Notes: generated by a model from the sequence alone, not told the origin. A stretch of DNA of 64,000 bases from Undibacterium sp. KW1 (GCF_009937955.1 NZ_AP018439.1:5642001-5706000); one strand, 5' to 3'; numbered from the stretch's first letter, positions 1 through 8,710 are shown. Made by a program: numbers and translations.

Positions 1-576
1 TTCGAGCGCTACAATAAAATTCGTGCCGAAGTTGAAAAACTGGAAAAATTCGGTAATGTTGCCATCACCATTAATCCTGGTGTCGATGGTGACAAATCGG
101 CACATCAGATCAGTGTAGATATTCATGAAGTCGCATTGGAGAACGTCAATGCGGCCTCTCTGATCACCGATGCGCTGTCAGAAATTTCCAAGCGTGCCAT
201 GCTGGGCGGCAGCTTTCAAGTCAACTTCATTGAACAGCGCGAAGACACAGCAACACATCAACGCAATATTGATAGCGGCATCATGCCAGCCAAACTGGAA
301 GTCATTGATTTTGGTTACGGCAGTGATGGCGATGAAAAGTTTGCAGAACGCACCTACAAAGACGTGGAAGGTGATTTCTTCACACTGCGCCGTGAAGCAG
401 GCGGCTATTCCCAGTTCAGCGTGATAGGCCCCTACCAGAATGCCAGCGACAAGAATGATGCGACTGTCAGCACACTCAATGGTGATAACTGGACCAAGGT
501 AGAACCTGAACTGTTTGAGTTAATCAATCAAAAGCTTGAACAAACTGCCACTGCCAGAAGCACACCAAAAATGTAA
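1..576 (+). CDS. hypothetical protein, 5'-truncated by window edge
   Basis: The reading frame is open from base 1 to a TAA at 574-576, so the visible 191 residues are the C-terminal part of a longer protein that begins to the left of the window. A TTG at 136 could serve as a start but the frame upstream is equally protein-like (charged, no stops), so a start there is unlikely. The visible part is soluble, acidic and lacks membrane segments or cysteine motifs. I do not recognise a family. It is followed after 32 bp by a gene on the opposite strand. Confidence 0.6.
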   Translation, partial: FERYNKIRAEVEKLEKFGNVAITINPGVDGDKSAHQISVDIHEVALENVNAASLITDALSEISKRAMLGGSFQVNFIEQREDTATHQRNIDSGIMPAKLEVIDFGYGSDGDEKFAERTYKDVEGDFFTLRREAGGYSQFSVIGPYQNASDKNDATVSTLNGDNWTKVEPELFELINQKLEQTATARSTPKM

Positions 577-608
577 TGCAAAAGTGCAGGCATTTATCTG
601 GCTGCCAC

Positions 609-956
609 CTACTTTTGCCTTACCTCTTTCGCGCTCACTGCACTCTTCTTGCTATCGGCAATGGCCTGAGCTACTGACTTGGGTATTTCTGTGCTTGAAC
701 TGGTGGCATAAAATGGCCAGGGGCGCGATGCCGGGCATTTATACTCTATCGTTTTCTTATCTTCGGCCAGGCGCCAGGCTATCCTGGTCTTGGCTGACAA
801 GCCCCTGCAATCGCCAACGGGATTCAGCACCTCAGCAGCCGCGATCTCGCCCTCATACCTGAAGGGATAGGTAAAACGTTCAATGGCGGCGGCAAAGAAC
901 CACAGCGTTGCCATCAGCAACCAGATTCTGACGAATAAAACAAGATCCGAAATTTT
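609..956 (-). CDS. hypothetical membrane-anchored protein
   Basis: This frame encodes about 115 residues if it starts at the ATG at 956 (MKISDLVLF). An upstream in-frame start at 1019 would add a cysteine-rich stretch with no recognisable signal, so I prefer 956. One hydrophobic segment at residues 6-26 makes it a signal anchor, followed by a small soluble domain with two cysteines (in GDCRG and YKCPA) that could form a periplasmic disulfide. The tail is alanine, serine and lysine rich. No family is recognised. It is convergent with the gene ending at 576. Confidence 0.45.
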   Translation of the reverse strand, partial: KISDLVLFVRIWLLMATLWFFAAAIERFTYPFRYEGEIAAAEVLNPVGDCRGLSAKTRIAWRLAEDKKTIEYKCPASRPWPFYATSSSTEIPKSVAQAIADSKKSAVSAKEVRQK

Positions 957-1126
957 CATGAGGCAAGCCAAGCAGGCAAATTTGGTAGAGGGTATGAGCC
1001 GCGACGAGTGCGCACGCAAGCAATCACGGCAGACAGATTATCTGCCTTCCTCATTTTACTTACAAGCAGGCTGCTACCCTGATACAACATCAGGCAGCTA
1101 GCGCATGAGACCTGCCAGTGTCCGGC

Positions 1127-1369
1127 TTATTTCATCGACAATGCAGCATCTTTCGCCAGTGATTTGACTGGCGGTTCTGTAACTGAAGACATCAGCATCT
1201 TTGAGGGCGTGAATGGCATATCCATCTTGCCGCCCTTGTCGAGTTTGCCCAGCCCCTCTTTCAACACCCCGGAAGACATGACAGACTCTGCCAGTTTTTC
1301 CACGCCTTTTTCCATCACTTTTTGACCTACATATTTTGCGGCCATGCTGGCCAGGACTGGCAATGCCAT
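1127..1369 (-). CDS. small hypothetical protein
   Basis: An 80-residue protein begins at ATG 1369, supported by a good purine-rich ribosome site (GGGAGG) just upstream. It has an amphipathic, alanine/lysine-rich N-terminal half (ASMAAKYVGQKVMEKGVEKL) and a polar tail. An overlapping frame at 1098-1427 is longer but has arginine/glycine-rich shadow composition and no ribosome site, so I reject it. No family is recognised. It lies 82 bp downstream of the gene starting at 2312 and is probably cotranscribed with it. Confidence 0.55.
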   Translation of the reverse strand: MALPVLASMAAKYVGQKVMEKGVEKLAESVMSSGVLKEGLGKLDKGGKMDMPFTPSKMLMSSVTEPPVKSLAKDAALSMK

Positions 1370-1451
1370 ACATCCTCCCTATATAAACGTTAAATAAATG
1401 CAAGCCATTAGCGCCAAAATTGAACACGAACCAGCTCCCGCAGGACCTGCC

Positions 1452-2312
1452 TCAGGCGCGAATAGACTCCCGCCGCCCCAGAGCAGCTCCATACAGCAAG
1501 CCCTCCAGCCTGAAATAAGTCTGAATCTCGCGCACCATGGGTGCATCTGCTGTTGACTTTGCAATCACGTGCAAGAGGCGCGATATAAATCCAGGTTCAG
1601 GCAAATGCCCAGGGTCTGACTGCTTGAAGAACACAGCATCCACCATGGAAAACAATTGCATTTCATCCTGATTCAAAAACGCATCACTGCTGGTGACCAC
1701 GACAAAAAAAGCTGCCAGCACCCTGCACAAAGAATAACTGCAAGCACTCTCATTCGCCTCTGCAACGTTGACAAATTGCAGAGCCAGGACTTCCAGGCCC
1801 GCAACATCCTTGTTCCGCAGAAAAGCCAGCAAAGCAGCCTGATAGGCTTCACGCGACAAGCCATGGCAGACATGTTGCACGCTCTTGTACAAGCCATCCT
1901 CAATGTCCCAGAACACATAAGGAGCAAAGAAATTGCCACAAGCCGGTGGCAAGCGGCCTGAGACATCAGACAACAGCAAAACCTCTTCATAAAAAAACAA
2001 AGTAGGCCCCGCACCAAAGCGTACGGCATCTCTCAGATATGAAGTCAGTATCGTCATTGAGCGCTTGAATGCACGCACCTCCCGCGTTCCCAGTACGGCT
2101 TGTGCAAATGTATGCTGGATTTCTTTGGCGAATACCGTAGGTGCGACAAATCCGGCGACCCGCAACATATCTGTCGCATAAGACAAACCTGAATACACTA
2201 AAGGGTCTGGAGTACCGGCATTATTCGAAATGATCTTTCCCACATCACCGAGTGCAGCAACCGCACTTTCAGTGGCAAGGGAAGAAACCATATCAAGTTC
2301 ATGCCGCCACAT
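1452..2312 (-). CDS. hypothetical protein resembling the N-terminal domain of ChpA/PilL-type histidine kinases
   Basis: The ATG at 2312 has an AAGG/GAG ribosome site nearby; a TTG nine bases upstream is the alternative. The 286-residue product is soluble and mostly helical. Residues around 45-120 (a helix with LRVAGF, then AFKRSMTILTSYL, then a segment ending in LLLSDVSG) read like the non-catalytic Hpt-like N-terminal module of ChpA/PilL chemotaxis-type kinases of type IV pilus systems. No histidine kinase, CheW or receiver domain follows, so it would be a stand-alone module. That resemblance is by eye and tentative. Its upstream region carries an 18-base sequence shared with the region upstream of dotP. 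Confidence 0.6.
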   Translation of the reverse strand: MWRHELDMVSSLATESAVAALGDVGKIISNNAGTPDPLVYSGLSYATDMLRVAGFVAPTVFAKEIQHTFAQAVLGTREVRAFKRSMTILTSYLRDAVRFGAGPTLFFYEEVLLLSDVSGRLPPACGNFFAPYVFWDIEDGLYKSVQHVCHGLSREAYQAALLAFLRNKDVAGLEVLALQFVNVAEANESACSYSLCRVLAAFFVVVTSSDAFLNQDEMQLFSMVDAVFFKQSDPGHLPEPGFISRLLHVIAKSTADAPMVREIQTYFRLEGLLYGAALGRRESIRA

Positions 2313-2700
2313 CAGTCTCAACCTTTTCAGTCATTTGAAAATACGACAGTTAAAAAAGCCAATCGAGGCTCACGAGAATAGTGCATCTGACATCGTCACT
2401 CAGACAAAAACCCTGGCAACATACCCCTTCCGGCGCAACAAGCACTGCAAGCTCACATCAAGCCAATGATTATACAAACAAAAGTAACAAAATCAAGAAT
2501 AATATATTTGCAAACAATTCTAATTATTGCCCCCTCTTGGCCGTGGATAATCAGCCAATGGCGGCAAAAAGAATGAATGGAAATTAAAAACTTGCTTGAA
2601 ATATGCAGAGTATTACTAAATAATAGTCAATAAATTCAAGAAAAATGCTGATGACCGGCGTCCGGTTGCAATCAGCGTTAAGCAAGAAGACGCTGCGCAA
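2313..2700. other. AT-rich intergenic region with shared 18-base motif
   Basis: No convincing gene is present in these 388 bases; the short frames here have low-complexity or shadow composition. The stretch is strongly AT-rich between about 2465 and 2640. It should hold the divergent promoters for the minus-strand gene starting at 2312 and the plus-strand frame at 2701. It contains the 18-base sequence at 2470-2487 annotated separately. Confidence 0.5.
2470..2487. promoter_or_regulatory. 18-base motif shared with dotP upstream region
   Basis: The sequence TTATACAAACAAAAGTAA is identical to bases 16133-16150, upstream of dotP. Both copies lie 90-160 bp upstream of a minus-strand gene start and in the same orientation. 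An exact 18-base match in two intergenic regions of one window is unlikely by chance, though both regions are AT-rich. A regulator site or extended promoter element is an inference. Confidence 0.4.
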
Positions 2701-3090
2701 ATGCTGAACTGGCAGTCTGCGCCCCTTCAGACCAAGCAGGCCGCAGACAAAATGAATAATTCCAGCCAAGCAAGAGCAAGTACGAACTTAGTCAGACCTG
2801 GTGACACTGAGCGAGCGCCTGACCTCAAAGACCCGAATATCACGCCAGGCAGCATACTCGACATGGATGCTGATGGTCGCCGCGACACCAAGGAGATGAG
2901 CCTGCACGCCTTGTGGCATTTGCGGCATGGTGACGCCATGCTCAATGGGCAAGTCGCCCACCCCACGCAGAATTGCGTGCTGGCGCTACCAGAATTGCTG
3001 CCCAGCACCAATATTCCTGCCATACCCACACCAGTGCCAACGCCATATAAGGATATGTGCGCACCAACACCTTATGAAGACGAAGAATAA
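2701..3090 (+). CDS. hypothetical protein, doubtful
   Basis: The frame gives 129 residues from ATG 2701, or 112 from ATG 2752. It is polar, with a proline/threonine-rich C-terminus (TPVPTPYKDM, TPYEDEE) and no signal peptide or membrane segment. A minus-strand frame at 2727-3029 competes, but its composition is typical of an antisense shadow. The plus strand also fits the next gene, which starts 91 bp downstream. No family is recognised, and coding status is uncertain. Confidence 0.4.
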   Translation: MLNWQSAPLQTKQAADKMNNSSQARASTNLVRPGDTERAPDLKDPNITPGSILDMDADGRRDTKEMSLHALWHLRHGDAMLNGQVAHPTQNCVLALPELLPSTNIPAIPTPVPTPYKDMCAPTPYEDEE

Positions 3091-3181
3091 TTGCGTTTTT
3101 TTGCATTTATATCCGGCATGCCCAGTCCTGAAGCAATAGAATAAGCTTTCGTCAGTTGCCTCCCTATAAACAAGGATATGA

Positions 3182-3712
3182 ATGAACGAGCAATACAATG
3201 AAGAGAGCATGCCATGCCCGGTATGCCGCGAAACCATTAAAGTTGGCGCCTTAAAATGCCGCTTCTGCAATTCCAATCTGAAAACGGCTGCGGTCGATCA
3301 AGAGGCAGAGACAGAACATGTTCTGTATTCAGGACACCCTGCGGTCATCTATAGCGCCTGGCAATGGCTGGCCGTGATCTGCACTCTCGGCATTGCCTTT
3401 ATTTATTACTGGATGGAGAGTATCTCTGTCACTTACCAGATCACCACCCAGCGCATCAAGATAGAGCACGGCGTATTGTCCAAATTAATGGAAAGCGTGG
3501 AACTGTTCACGATAGAACATTTTGATGTCTACAAGCCCCTGGGCATGCGCCTGGCGGGTTATAGCAGTATCAGGCTCAGGTCATCCGATGCCAGCTCGCC
3601 GGTCATCAGCATCTATGGCATTGATGACCTGGAAAAACTGGCCGACCAGTTGCGTGAATGCTCCCTGCGCGAACGCAGCAGGCGCAAAATCACTTCGATT
3701 ATCCAGACCTGA
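3182..3712 (+). CDS. zinc-ribbon and bacterial PH (YdbS-like) domain membrane protein
   Basis: The 176-residue protein starts with a zinc ribbon: two CxxC pairs at about residues 12-15 (CPVC) and 27-30 (CRFC). One membrane segment (residues 60-78, AWQWLAVICTLGIAFIYYW) leads into a domain typical of bPH2/YdbS proteins, with ITTQRIKIEHG and a final strand-helix block (ISIYGIDDLEKLADQLRE). Members of the family are membrane proteins of unknown function. The zinc ribbon plus PH combination is common in proteobacteria. It is convergent with the thioredoxin-fold lipoprotein gene, 7 bp apart, without an obvious terminator. Confidence 0.8.
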   Translation: MNEQYNEESMPCPVCRETIKVGALKCRFCNSNLKTAAVDQEAETEHVLYSGHPAVIYSAWQWLAVICTLGIAFIYYWMESISVTYQITTQRIKIEHGVLSKLMESVELFTIEHFDVYKPLGMRLAGYSSIRLRSSDASSPVISIYGIDDLEKLADQLRECSLRERSRRKITSIIQT

Positions 3713-3719
3713 TCCCTGC

Positions 3720-4409
3720 TCAAAATGCCGATGGCTTGCCGGCATTCTTAGTATAAAACTCTTTCACCTGACTCAGCAAGGCGGCTTCGACCGCCTGGTT
3801 GTCGGCATACTCTTGCGGCAGGATCAGCGCGCGATTGAACAGGATGAACACAGGCACCGAGTAAACCCCATATTGCCTGGTCAGCATTTCGGCACGGTTC
3901 ACGTCTGCCTTTATTTCAGCACTCTTGATGGTAGTGACGAATTCAGCCACCGGTACAGCCTCTTTTTGCAAAAAACTGCGGATAGAGTCAGGATCACCCG
4001 CATTCAGGCTTTTGTCCTGGATGGCGATAAACAGTTTGGCACGCAATTGATGCTCCAGCCCCATTCTGCGCAGTGTGTAAAAGATCGCCGCCTCTCTTTC
4101 ACCCACCTTGCTGTCATTACGCCAGTTGGCAGAAAAAACTGCCGGTATCTGCTCGAACGCATAAATGCCTTGTTGAAACAACACAGATTGCTTGGCCTGC
4201 CAGCTATTAACGCTGGGCTCAACAGCACGGCAGTGCGGGCAGGTGTACATGAAGAACTCAAGAATCTTCTTGTCTTCGGGCTGGGCTGCCATGGCTGCCT
4301 GCATCAATTCCTTGGATTTACCAGTGTCTGTACAGGCAAACATCAGGCCGGAAATCAGAAAAATTCCAGAAATCTTAAGAAACATCTTCCACATAGTCTT
4401 GTTTTGCAT
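3720..4409 (-). CDS. DsbA-like thioredoxin-fold lipoprotein
   Basis: This encodes a periplasmic thiol:disulfide oxidoreductase of the DsbA type. A hydrophobic signal ends in a lipobox (GLMFAC), so the mature protein is probably a lipoprotein. The active site CPHC sits in FFMYTCPHCRAVEP, followed by the helical insert usual for DsbA and a cis-proline loop (GVYSVPVFILF). Several starts are possible (TTG 4421; ATG 4409, 4394, 4385); 4409 gives a conventional signal peptide. DsbA homologues oxidise cysteines of exported proteins. Service to the Dot/Icm system downstream is possible but unproven. Confidence 0.85.
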   Translation of the reverse strand: MQNKTMWKMFLKISGIFLISGLMFACTDTGKSKELMQAAMAAQPEDKKILEFFMYTCPHCRAVEPSVNSWQAKQSVLFQQGIYAFEQIPAVFSANWRNDSKVGEREAAIFYTLRRMGLEHQLRAKLFIAIQDKSLNAGDPDSIRSFLQKEAVPVAEFVTTIKSAEIKADVNRAEMLTRQYGVYSVPVFILFNRALILPQEYADNQAVEAALLSQVKEFYTKNAGKPSAF

Positions 4410-4708
4410 TTGCCAGTCCAAATTTCACTGTAGTTTCAAGATTGCATTAGCTATCAATGCAAATTTGACGAATAAATGAAATAGTAATGCATTTTCCGGT
4501 TAATGATTCTTTTCCAATAGCGATTTATTTTGTATTTATATTGAGTTAAACTCTCATGATTAAATGAAAATATTCATTTGGGTATTTTGTGCGCGTGCCT
4601 GCCAGCCAGGCTTGTGCGCCCGGCATATTCATGCGCTATCGGCACGCAAGACATCTTGCCGGAGAGCCGCCTGGCTGAAACTGTGTAAAAGAATAAACGA
4701 GGTCGCGA

Positions 4709-5587
4709 ATGGAGTATTGGAAACTGGCCCGGTGGCCACATTGGGCTTCAGGCTTTTTCGCCCTGATGGGGATTTTCTATGCAAGAAAGCTGTTTGACAC
4801 CAATTATCTCGCCATTTCTTTCTGGTTCTTTTTTCCTTTCCTGCTGGCCGGTATCGCTTCCGAATTGCTGATCACGGCGATCAGCCTGAAAAAAAATGTA
4901 CGCCTGTTGTCTGATACTGAAAGACAGTTGTCCCGGCACTTCGACTGGAAAGTCATTGCCTGCCTGGCTATCGTGCTGTTTGTCACGGCAACCATCCTGT
5001 CCAGTGTATATACCAAGGGCATCCATAGCAGTTGGTTCATCATGGCCATGGCGGCACTGGCGCTGATCTATGGTCTGGTATTGCGTCAGGTATGGCTGGT
5101 CGATGCACTGAGCTTTCCTCTGTTTTATCTGATCCCCGCAGTTGCTGGCACACTTGACACCATGCTGCCACTGTTTGCAACACAGATTGTGCTGGTCTAT
5201 ATGTTCGGCGTCATGGTGTATTCGGTCAGGCTGACCTCGATGCTGGAAGTCTCCACCATGACCAATGAAGACCATAGTTATACGATGGCAGGCGGCATCT
5301 ATGACCGTCACCTGATGGCTTATCTGCTGGGCCTGAGCGGGGCCACCTTTGCACTGGCCATGGCATATCACCTGATAGAGCAAGCCAGCAGAATGGGGCG
5401 CGCTTCGCTGGTCATCATCCCACTGATGATCTACGTGATCACCCATGTGACACAGCATTACCGGGTGTATGTGAAGGGCCAGGGTCCCGAGAAAAACTTC
5501 CGCGAAGTAGTGTGGAATCTACGTGTCAAGCTGTGTAGCTGCAGTGCGCTGGTTTTACTCGCTATCGCGGTTAACTGGGGTATCTGA
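4709..5587 (+). CDS. polytopic membrane protein, possible degenerate UbiA-family member
   Basis: A 292-residue protein with about seven or eight membrane segments. The order of features recalls UbiA prenyltransferases of the phosphoribosyltransferase type: a helix pair, a polar stretch (LLSDTERQLSRHF) where UbiA has NDxxD and an arginine-rich loop, and a C-terminal block with HYRVYVKGQGPEKNF resembling the conserved tail. The catalytic aspartates are not intact, so if related it is unlikely to be a normal prenyltransferase. It heads a tight four-gene operon: the next start overlaps its stop by one base (TGATG). The family call is weak; the membrane-protein call is strong. Confidence 0.6.
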   Translation: MEYWKLARWPHWASGFFALMGIFYARKLFDTNYLAISFWFFFPFLLAGIASELLITAISLKKNVRLLSDTERQLSRHFDWKVIACLAIVLFVTATILSSVYTKGIHSSWFIMAMAALALIYGLVLRQVWLVDALSFPLFYLIPAVAGTLDTMLPLFATQIVLVYMFGVMVYSVRLTSMLEVSTMTNEDHSYTMAGGIYDRHLMAYLLGLSGATFALAMAYHLIEQASRMGRASLVIIPLMIYVITHVTQHYRVYVKGQGPEKNFREVVWNLRVKLCSCSALVLLAIAVNWGI

Positions 5588-6027
5588 TGGCTTCCAAAGC
5601 ACGTGTCAGCCTGGTATTGCTGAGCTATCTTTTGCTAGGCGGGCTACTGTTGGCAATGCCAGTCTTATTGCTGGTCGTAAAAAACATTGCGTATCGTTTT
5701 GAAATACTGGCTGGCTTTTACGTTTTGCTCTTTTTTGCATTTGTGATCAGAAGCTTCATGCTGGGTGGTGGCCTGGATTTGCGTCTGACTACCCAAGTCA
5801 ATGATGTCTATGGTGCCAGCCTGAAAAATAAGCCGGACCGGTTTGTCGATTTGCAATGTATGAGTTTACTGCGGGTCTTTGGCGTGTGGCTGGTATTTCC
5901 AGCAGCATGGACATCAAAAATTATTCAACAGGCTGATTTATTCCTGGCCTACGAACTGAGCCTGGATGCATGGATTAATCATGCCCCGGTACCACGCCTG
6001 ATCAGTGAAGAAGGGGAGACATTTTGA
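5587..6027 (+). CDS. hypothetical membrane protein
   Basis: A 146-residue protein whose ATG overlaps the previous stop codon by one base, implying translational coupling. Two hydrophobic segments lie at about residues 8-32 and 40-60, with a possible third near 95-110. The C-terminal part is soluble and moderately acidic. No family is recognised. It is the second gene of the 4709-7083 operon and presumably works in the membrane with the first product. Confidence 0.7.
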   Translation: MASKARVSLVLLSYLLLGGLLLAMPVLLLVVKNIAYRFEILAGFYVLLFFAFVIRSFMLGGGLDLRLTTQVNDVYGASLKNKPDRFVDLQCMSLLRVFGVWLVFPAAWTSKIIQQADLFLAYELSLDAWINHAPVPRLISEEGETF

Positions 6028-6677
6028 GTTACGCACTTTTTCTGCACACGCTGGAACAAAAGCGTGATGAAGACGGCCATGCTGGCTGCTACAGGGACGA
6101 CGCCATCAGGGCATTGGCACAGGATGATATCTCATCCATGTTGAACAAGGAGCGCGGTATGAATATCCGGGAGGAAGGCACAATGGCGAAGAACAGGCTG
6201 GAAGAATTGAACCAACTTTTACAATCAGGCAGCAAACCTGACTTCTCTGCTTCAGATGCGGCCTGCAACCCGCAATCATTTGATGTCAAGTACGCCGGGG
6301 CTGTGGAGCGCTGCAATCTTTTCCTGATACAAAAACAATTAACCAGTCTCAATACCCAGGCTGCCCGTGTGGATGCTGCAGCCAGGCTGACGGGTATTGA
6401 TACCAAAGATATCAAACCAGAATCACTGCAATTACCCGAAAACCAGACACTGCTCAAGGAACTGCAGACATTCCGGAAACTGAGCATCAATATCGCTGGA
6501 TTGCTGGCCTTTGATATTTCACGCCAGGAACGCTCAGAACATCTGCAAAAGAACATACAGCAAATCGGTGTCAAAGCCAGGGAAATACTGAATACCCTCT
6601 CCCCCATCCATCATGAGTTGAGGCTGGAAACAGAGGATGCGAAACAGGCCAATACGGGAATCAGAAATGGAAATTGA
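6024..6677 (+). CDS. hypothetical helical soluble protein
   Basis: The frame opens at TTG 6024, overlapping the preceding TGA by four bases, and gives 217 residues. An in-frame ATG at 6138 or 6159 would give a shorter product if the TTG is not used. The protein is hydrophilic, almost entirely predicted helix by composition, with leucine-rich amphipathic stretches (NRLEELNQLL, TLLKELQTF) suggesting coiled-coil interactions. Two cysteines only. No family is recognised. Its position between membrane and acidic partners suggests a subunit of an unnamed complex. Confidence 0.65.
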   Translation: MSYALFLHTLEQKRDEDGHAGCYRDDAIRALAQDDISSMLNKERGMNIREEGTMAKNRLEELNQLLQSGSKPDFSASDAACNPQSFDVKYAGAVERCNLFLIQKQLTSLNTQAARVDAAARLTGIDTKDIKPESLQLPENQTLLKELQTFRKLSINIAGLLAFDISRQERSEHLQKNIQQIGVKAREILNTLSPIHHELRLETEDAKQANTGIRNGN

Positions 6678-7083
6678 AAACGCATGCTTTTACCTGATCA
6701 AGGACAAGGGTAGTGAAAAAATCGTATTCACGCTGTCAGATGGCGTTAAAGACAGATTGCGCTTCATTGAGAATATGAGTGCAGGCCTGGAAGAGTCTTT
6801 TGACCCGGCTGCATCTACCATCGTCCGCCGCATAGGCAATGCCACTGAAATCTGGGAAGACGAATTCTCAGCAAAGGTGCTGGGCATCCTCGTCAATGAC
6901 GGCCTGGAACTCGATACCCTGGAATCCCTGCAACTGGTGCAACTGATACGCCAGCAAGGACTGGCTTTAGGCGATTTGAACGGCATACGTGGCCTGGTCG
7001 CCCAACTACATGAAGAACGTCGGGAAATTGAAGCTTCGCGCAGTAATTTATGGCACAGCTTTGCGCATCGCTCCGCCATCTGA
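6667..7083 (+). CDS. hypothetical protein
   Basis: The ATG at 6667 (MEIENACFYL) overlaps the preceding gene by 11 bases; an upstream in-frame codon at 6637 lies deeper in the previous gene and is less likely. The 138-residue product is soluble and acidic with leucine-rich helices (LDTLESLQLVQLIRQQG). No family is recognised. It is the last gene of the 4709-7083 operon and is followed by a strong terminator hairpin. Confidence 0.65.
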   Translation: MEIENACFYLIKDKGSEKIVFTLSDGVKDRLRFIENMSAGLEESFDPAASTIVRRIGNATEIWEDEFSAKVLGILVNDGLELDTLESLQLVQLIRQQGLALGDLNGIRGLVAQLHEERREIEASRSNLWHSFAHRSAI

Positions 7084-7107
7084 AGTACATAAAAAGTAAA
7101 TAAAAAA

Positions 7108-7141
7108 AGCACCGCATTCATTTATTTTGCGGTGCTTTTTT
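7108..7141. terminator. bidirectional rho-independent terminator
   Basis: A perfect 9-bp stem (AGCACCGCA at 7108-7116 with TGCGGTGCT at 7128-7136) is flanked by an A-tract on the left and a T-tract on the right. It can therefore end both the plus-strand operon stopping at 7083 and the minus-strand Dot/Icm unit stopping at 7159. Confidence 0.9.
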
Positions 7142-7158
7142 GTTTGTCTATGCTCTGT

Positions 7159-8598
7159 TTAGTCGGTGACGATAATCAAGCGCCCCAGCAACCTTGACTC
7201 CACCTGACGGATACGCTTGCCGGTAGCAATTTCGATTTCACGCAAGGCACCATCAAAAGTACCAAAGAAGGTACCGCCCATCTTGATATCCTGATCCTTG
7301 GTCTGGTAAGAGAGCGAGTAACCATTCTTTGATGCCAGGCGCAACAGTGCATTGCGCAAGGTTTTGTCATTCAATGAAATTTCCCATTTGGTGCGGGAAG
7401 CCTCCTGCACTTCCACATTCGCCTGCACCGGGAAAGAGATCACGCTGCTATTGGCTGTGGTCGTCGCTACCTCTGTGATGACATTATTATCGACTACTGA
7501 TGAAGTAGCTTGTGCCTCTGCGGCAGCAAACCTGGCCTTGGTCATAGCTGGTTTGGCCTCATCTGCACCTGCAACTGCTGCGGGCAAATCCATCCTGCTC
7601 ATTCTATAGCCGCCTGCGGCAGGCCGCGGGAAACGGTAGTCAGCACGCATCATTCTGGTGGCAGAGGTGGGTTTGGCATCGCCATCTTCAAAGCTGATAG
7701 GTTGTGCAACTGGCTTGGTCGTGGTCGCATCCTGAGGAGCAGATGAGGGCTCAGGCTTGACCTGCTGGCTGCGGGCATTCAGTTGCTCAAGCTTTTCACG
7801 GTATTGTGCCTCCAGCGCTTCGAGTTGCGCCATTTTTTCCCTGGTTGCCTGCTCCACGCGCTGGTTGATCATGCTGTCTATCGTGCCATCAGTTACCTTG
7901 ACACCAACACTGGCGCTGCCGCGATTGTCGCCGACTTCACCCAGTGCACGCACGGGTACATCCACGCTCGCAATCGGTACTGCACGCGCTTCTGTAATCG
8001 CAGCGTGCGCCGGTTGCAGACGCAAAGCGATCAGAGGCTCAGGTGTCTCAAATTGCTGCCTGACGGTCACATGACGCAGTATGCTCTTGTCCTTGCCCTG
8101 GCTGAGCAACTGAGATGCGTAGTTGCGGTTGGACATGGGTGCCAAAGTGATTTCACGGCTTTCCCAGTTGATATCGGCAATCAGCTTGTGCTTGAGTAGC
8201 ACACCATCGAGTGCAATCACCCAGGTCTGGGCACTGTTCCACTCTATCTTGTTCCGCAGATTCACGCCTTTCAGCGCGAACACACGCCAGCCCTGGCTTT
8301 CCGGCACGATACCGCGCAAGCCTGTGAGCATATCGACACCCTTGTTGGCAGCCACCGGTATCATCACCATGTCCATGTCGATGTGACCATGATGCAGGGT
8401 ATTGGCGGTTGCGCCCACTACCCGCTCTTCACGGACATCAACCACTTTTCTCTGCGCACCAGATATCTGATAGACATAAGGCGTATTGGAATTGCTGACG
8501 ACCTCAAAGCCCGCCAAGGCAACCGGCGCATAGGCCGCAAACCCAGTGGCAAAAATACTGGAAACCAGAATGCTCAATAAATTGCGTGGATATTTCAT
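7159..8598 (-). CDS. TcpQ-domain protein, putative Dot/Icm accessory
   Basis: A 479-residue exported protein: signal peptide at residues 1-29 (cleavage near VALAG), a mixed N-terminal domain to about residue 180, a coiled-coil stretch with REKMAQLEALEAQYREKLEQL near 255, a low-complexity linker, and a C-terminal TcpQ-like domain from about residue 410 (KTLRNALLRLA, YSLSYQTKDQDIKMGGTFFG). TcpQ/PilL-type domains occur in outer-membrane secretin partners of type IV pili and in some IncI-like systems. It lies 112 bp downstream of icmT on the same strand with a GGAG ribosome site, so it may add an outer-membrane component to the secretion complex. It is last before the terminator. Confidence 0.75.
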   Translation of the reverse strand: MKYPRNLLSILVSSIFATGFAAYAPVALAGFEVVSNSNTPYVYQISGAQRKVVDVREERVVGATANTLHHGHIDMDMVMIPVAANKGVDMLTGLRGIVPESQGWRVFALKGVNLRNKIEWNSAQTWVIALDGVLLKHKLIADINWESREITLAPMSNRNYASQLLSQGKDKSILRHVTVRQQFETPEPLIALRLQPAHAAITEARAVPIASVDVPVRALGEVGDNRGSASVGVKVTDGTIDSMINQRVEQATREKMAQLEALEAQYREKLEQLNARSQQVKPEPSSAPQDATTTKPVAQPISFEDGDAKPTSATRMMRADYRFPRPAAGGYRMSRMDLPAAVAGADEAKPAMTKARFAAAEAQATSSVVDNNVITEVATTTANSSVISFPVQANVEVQEASRTKWEISLNDKTLRNALLRLASKNGYSLSYQTKDQDIKMGGTFFGTFDGALREIEIATGKRIRQVESRLLGRLIIVTD

Positions 8599-8710
8599 CA
8601 GTAATTACTCCGGTAGCGCAACGCTACAAAAATTAAATTCTTATTTGATGCCAAGACTCATACACCATCCAGGGTACATGCCGACATGGCACATGAGTCT
8701 CAAAGCAATG

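Noticed and set aside
1098..1427. Minus-strand 109-codon frame overlapping the small gene at 1127
   Set aside because: The 80-residue frame has a strong ribosome site and normal composition; this one is glycine/arginine-rich and has neither.
3522..4433. Plus-strand 303-codon frame
   Set aside because: It overlaps the PH-domain gene in another frame and lies opposite the DsbA-like gene, both of which are better supported.
4748..5458. Minus-strand 236-codon frame rich in histidine and glutamine
   Set aside because: It is antisense to the membrane-protein gene at 4709; its composition is what hydrophobic codons give on the opposite strand.
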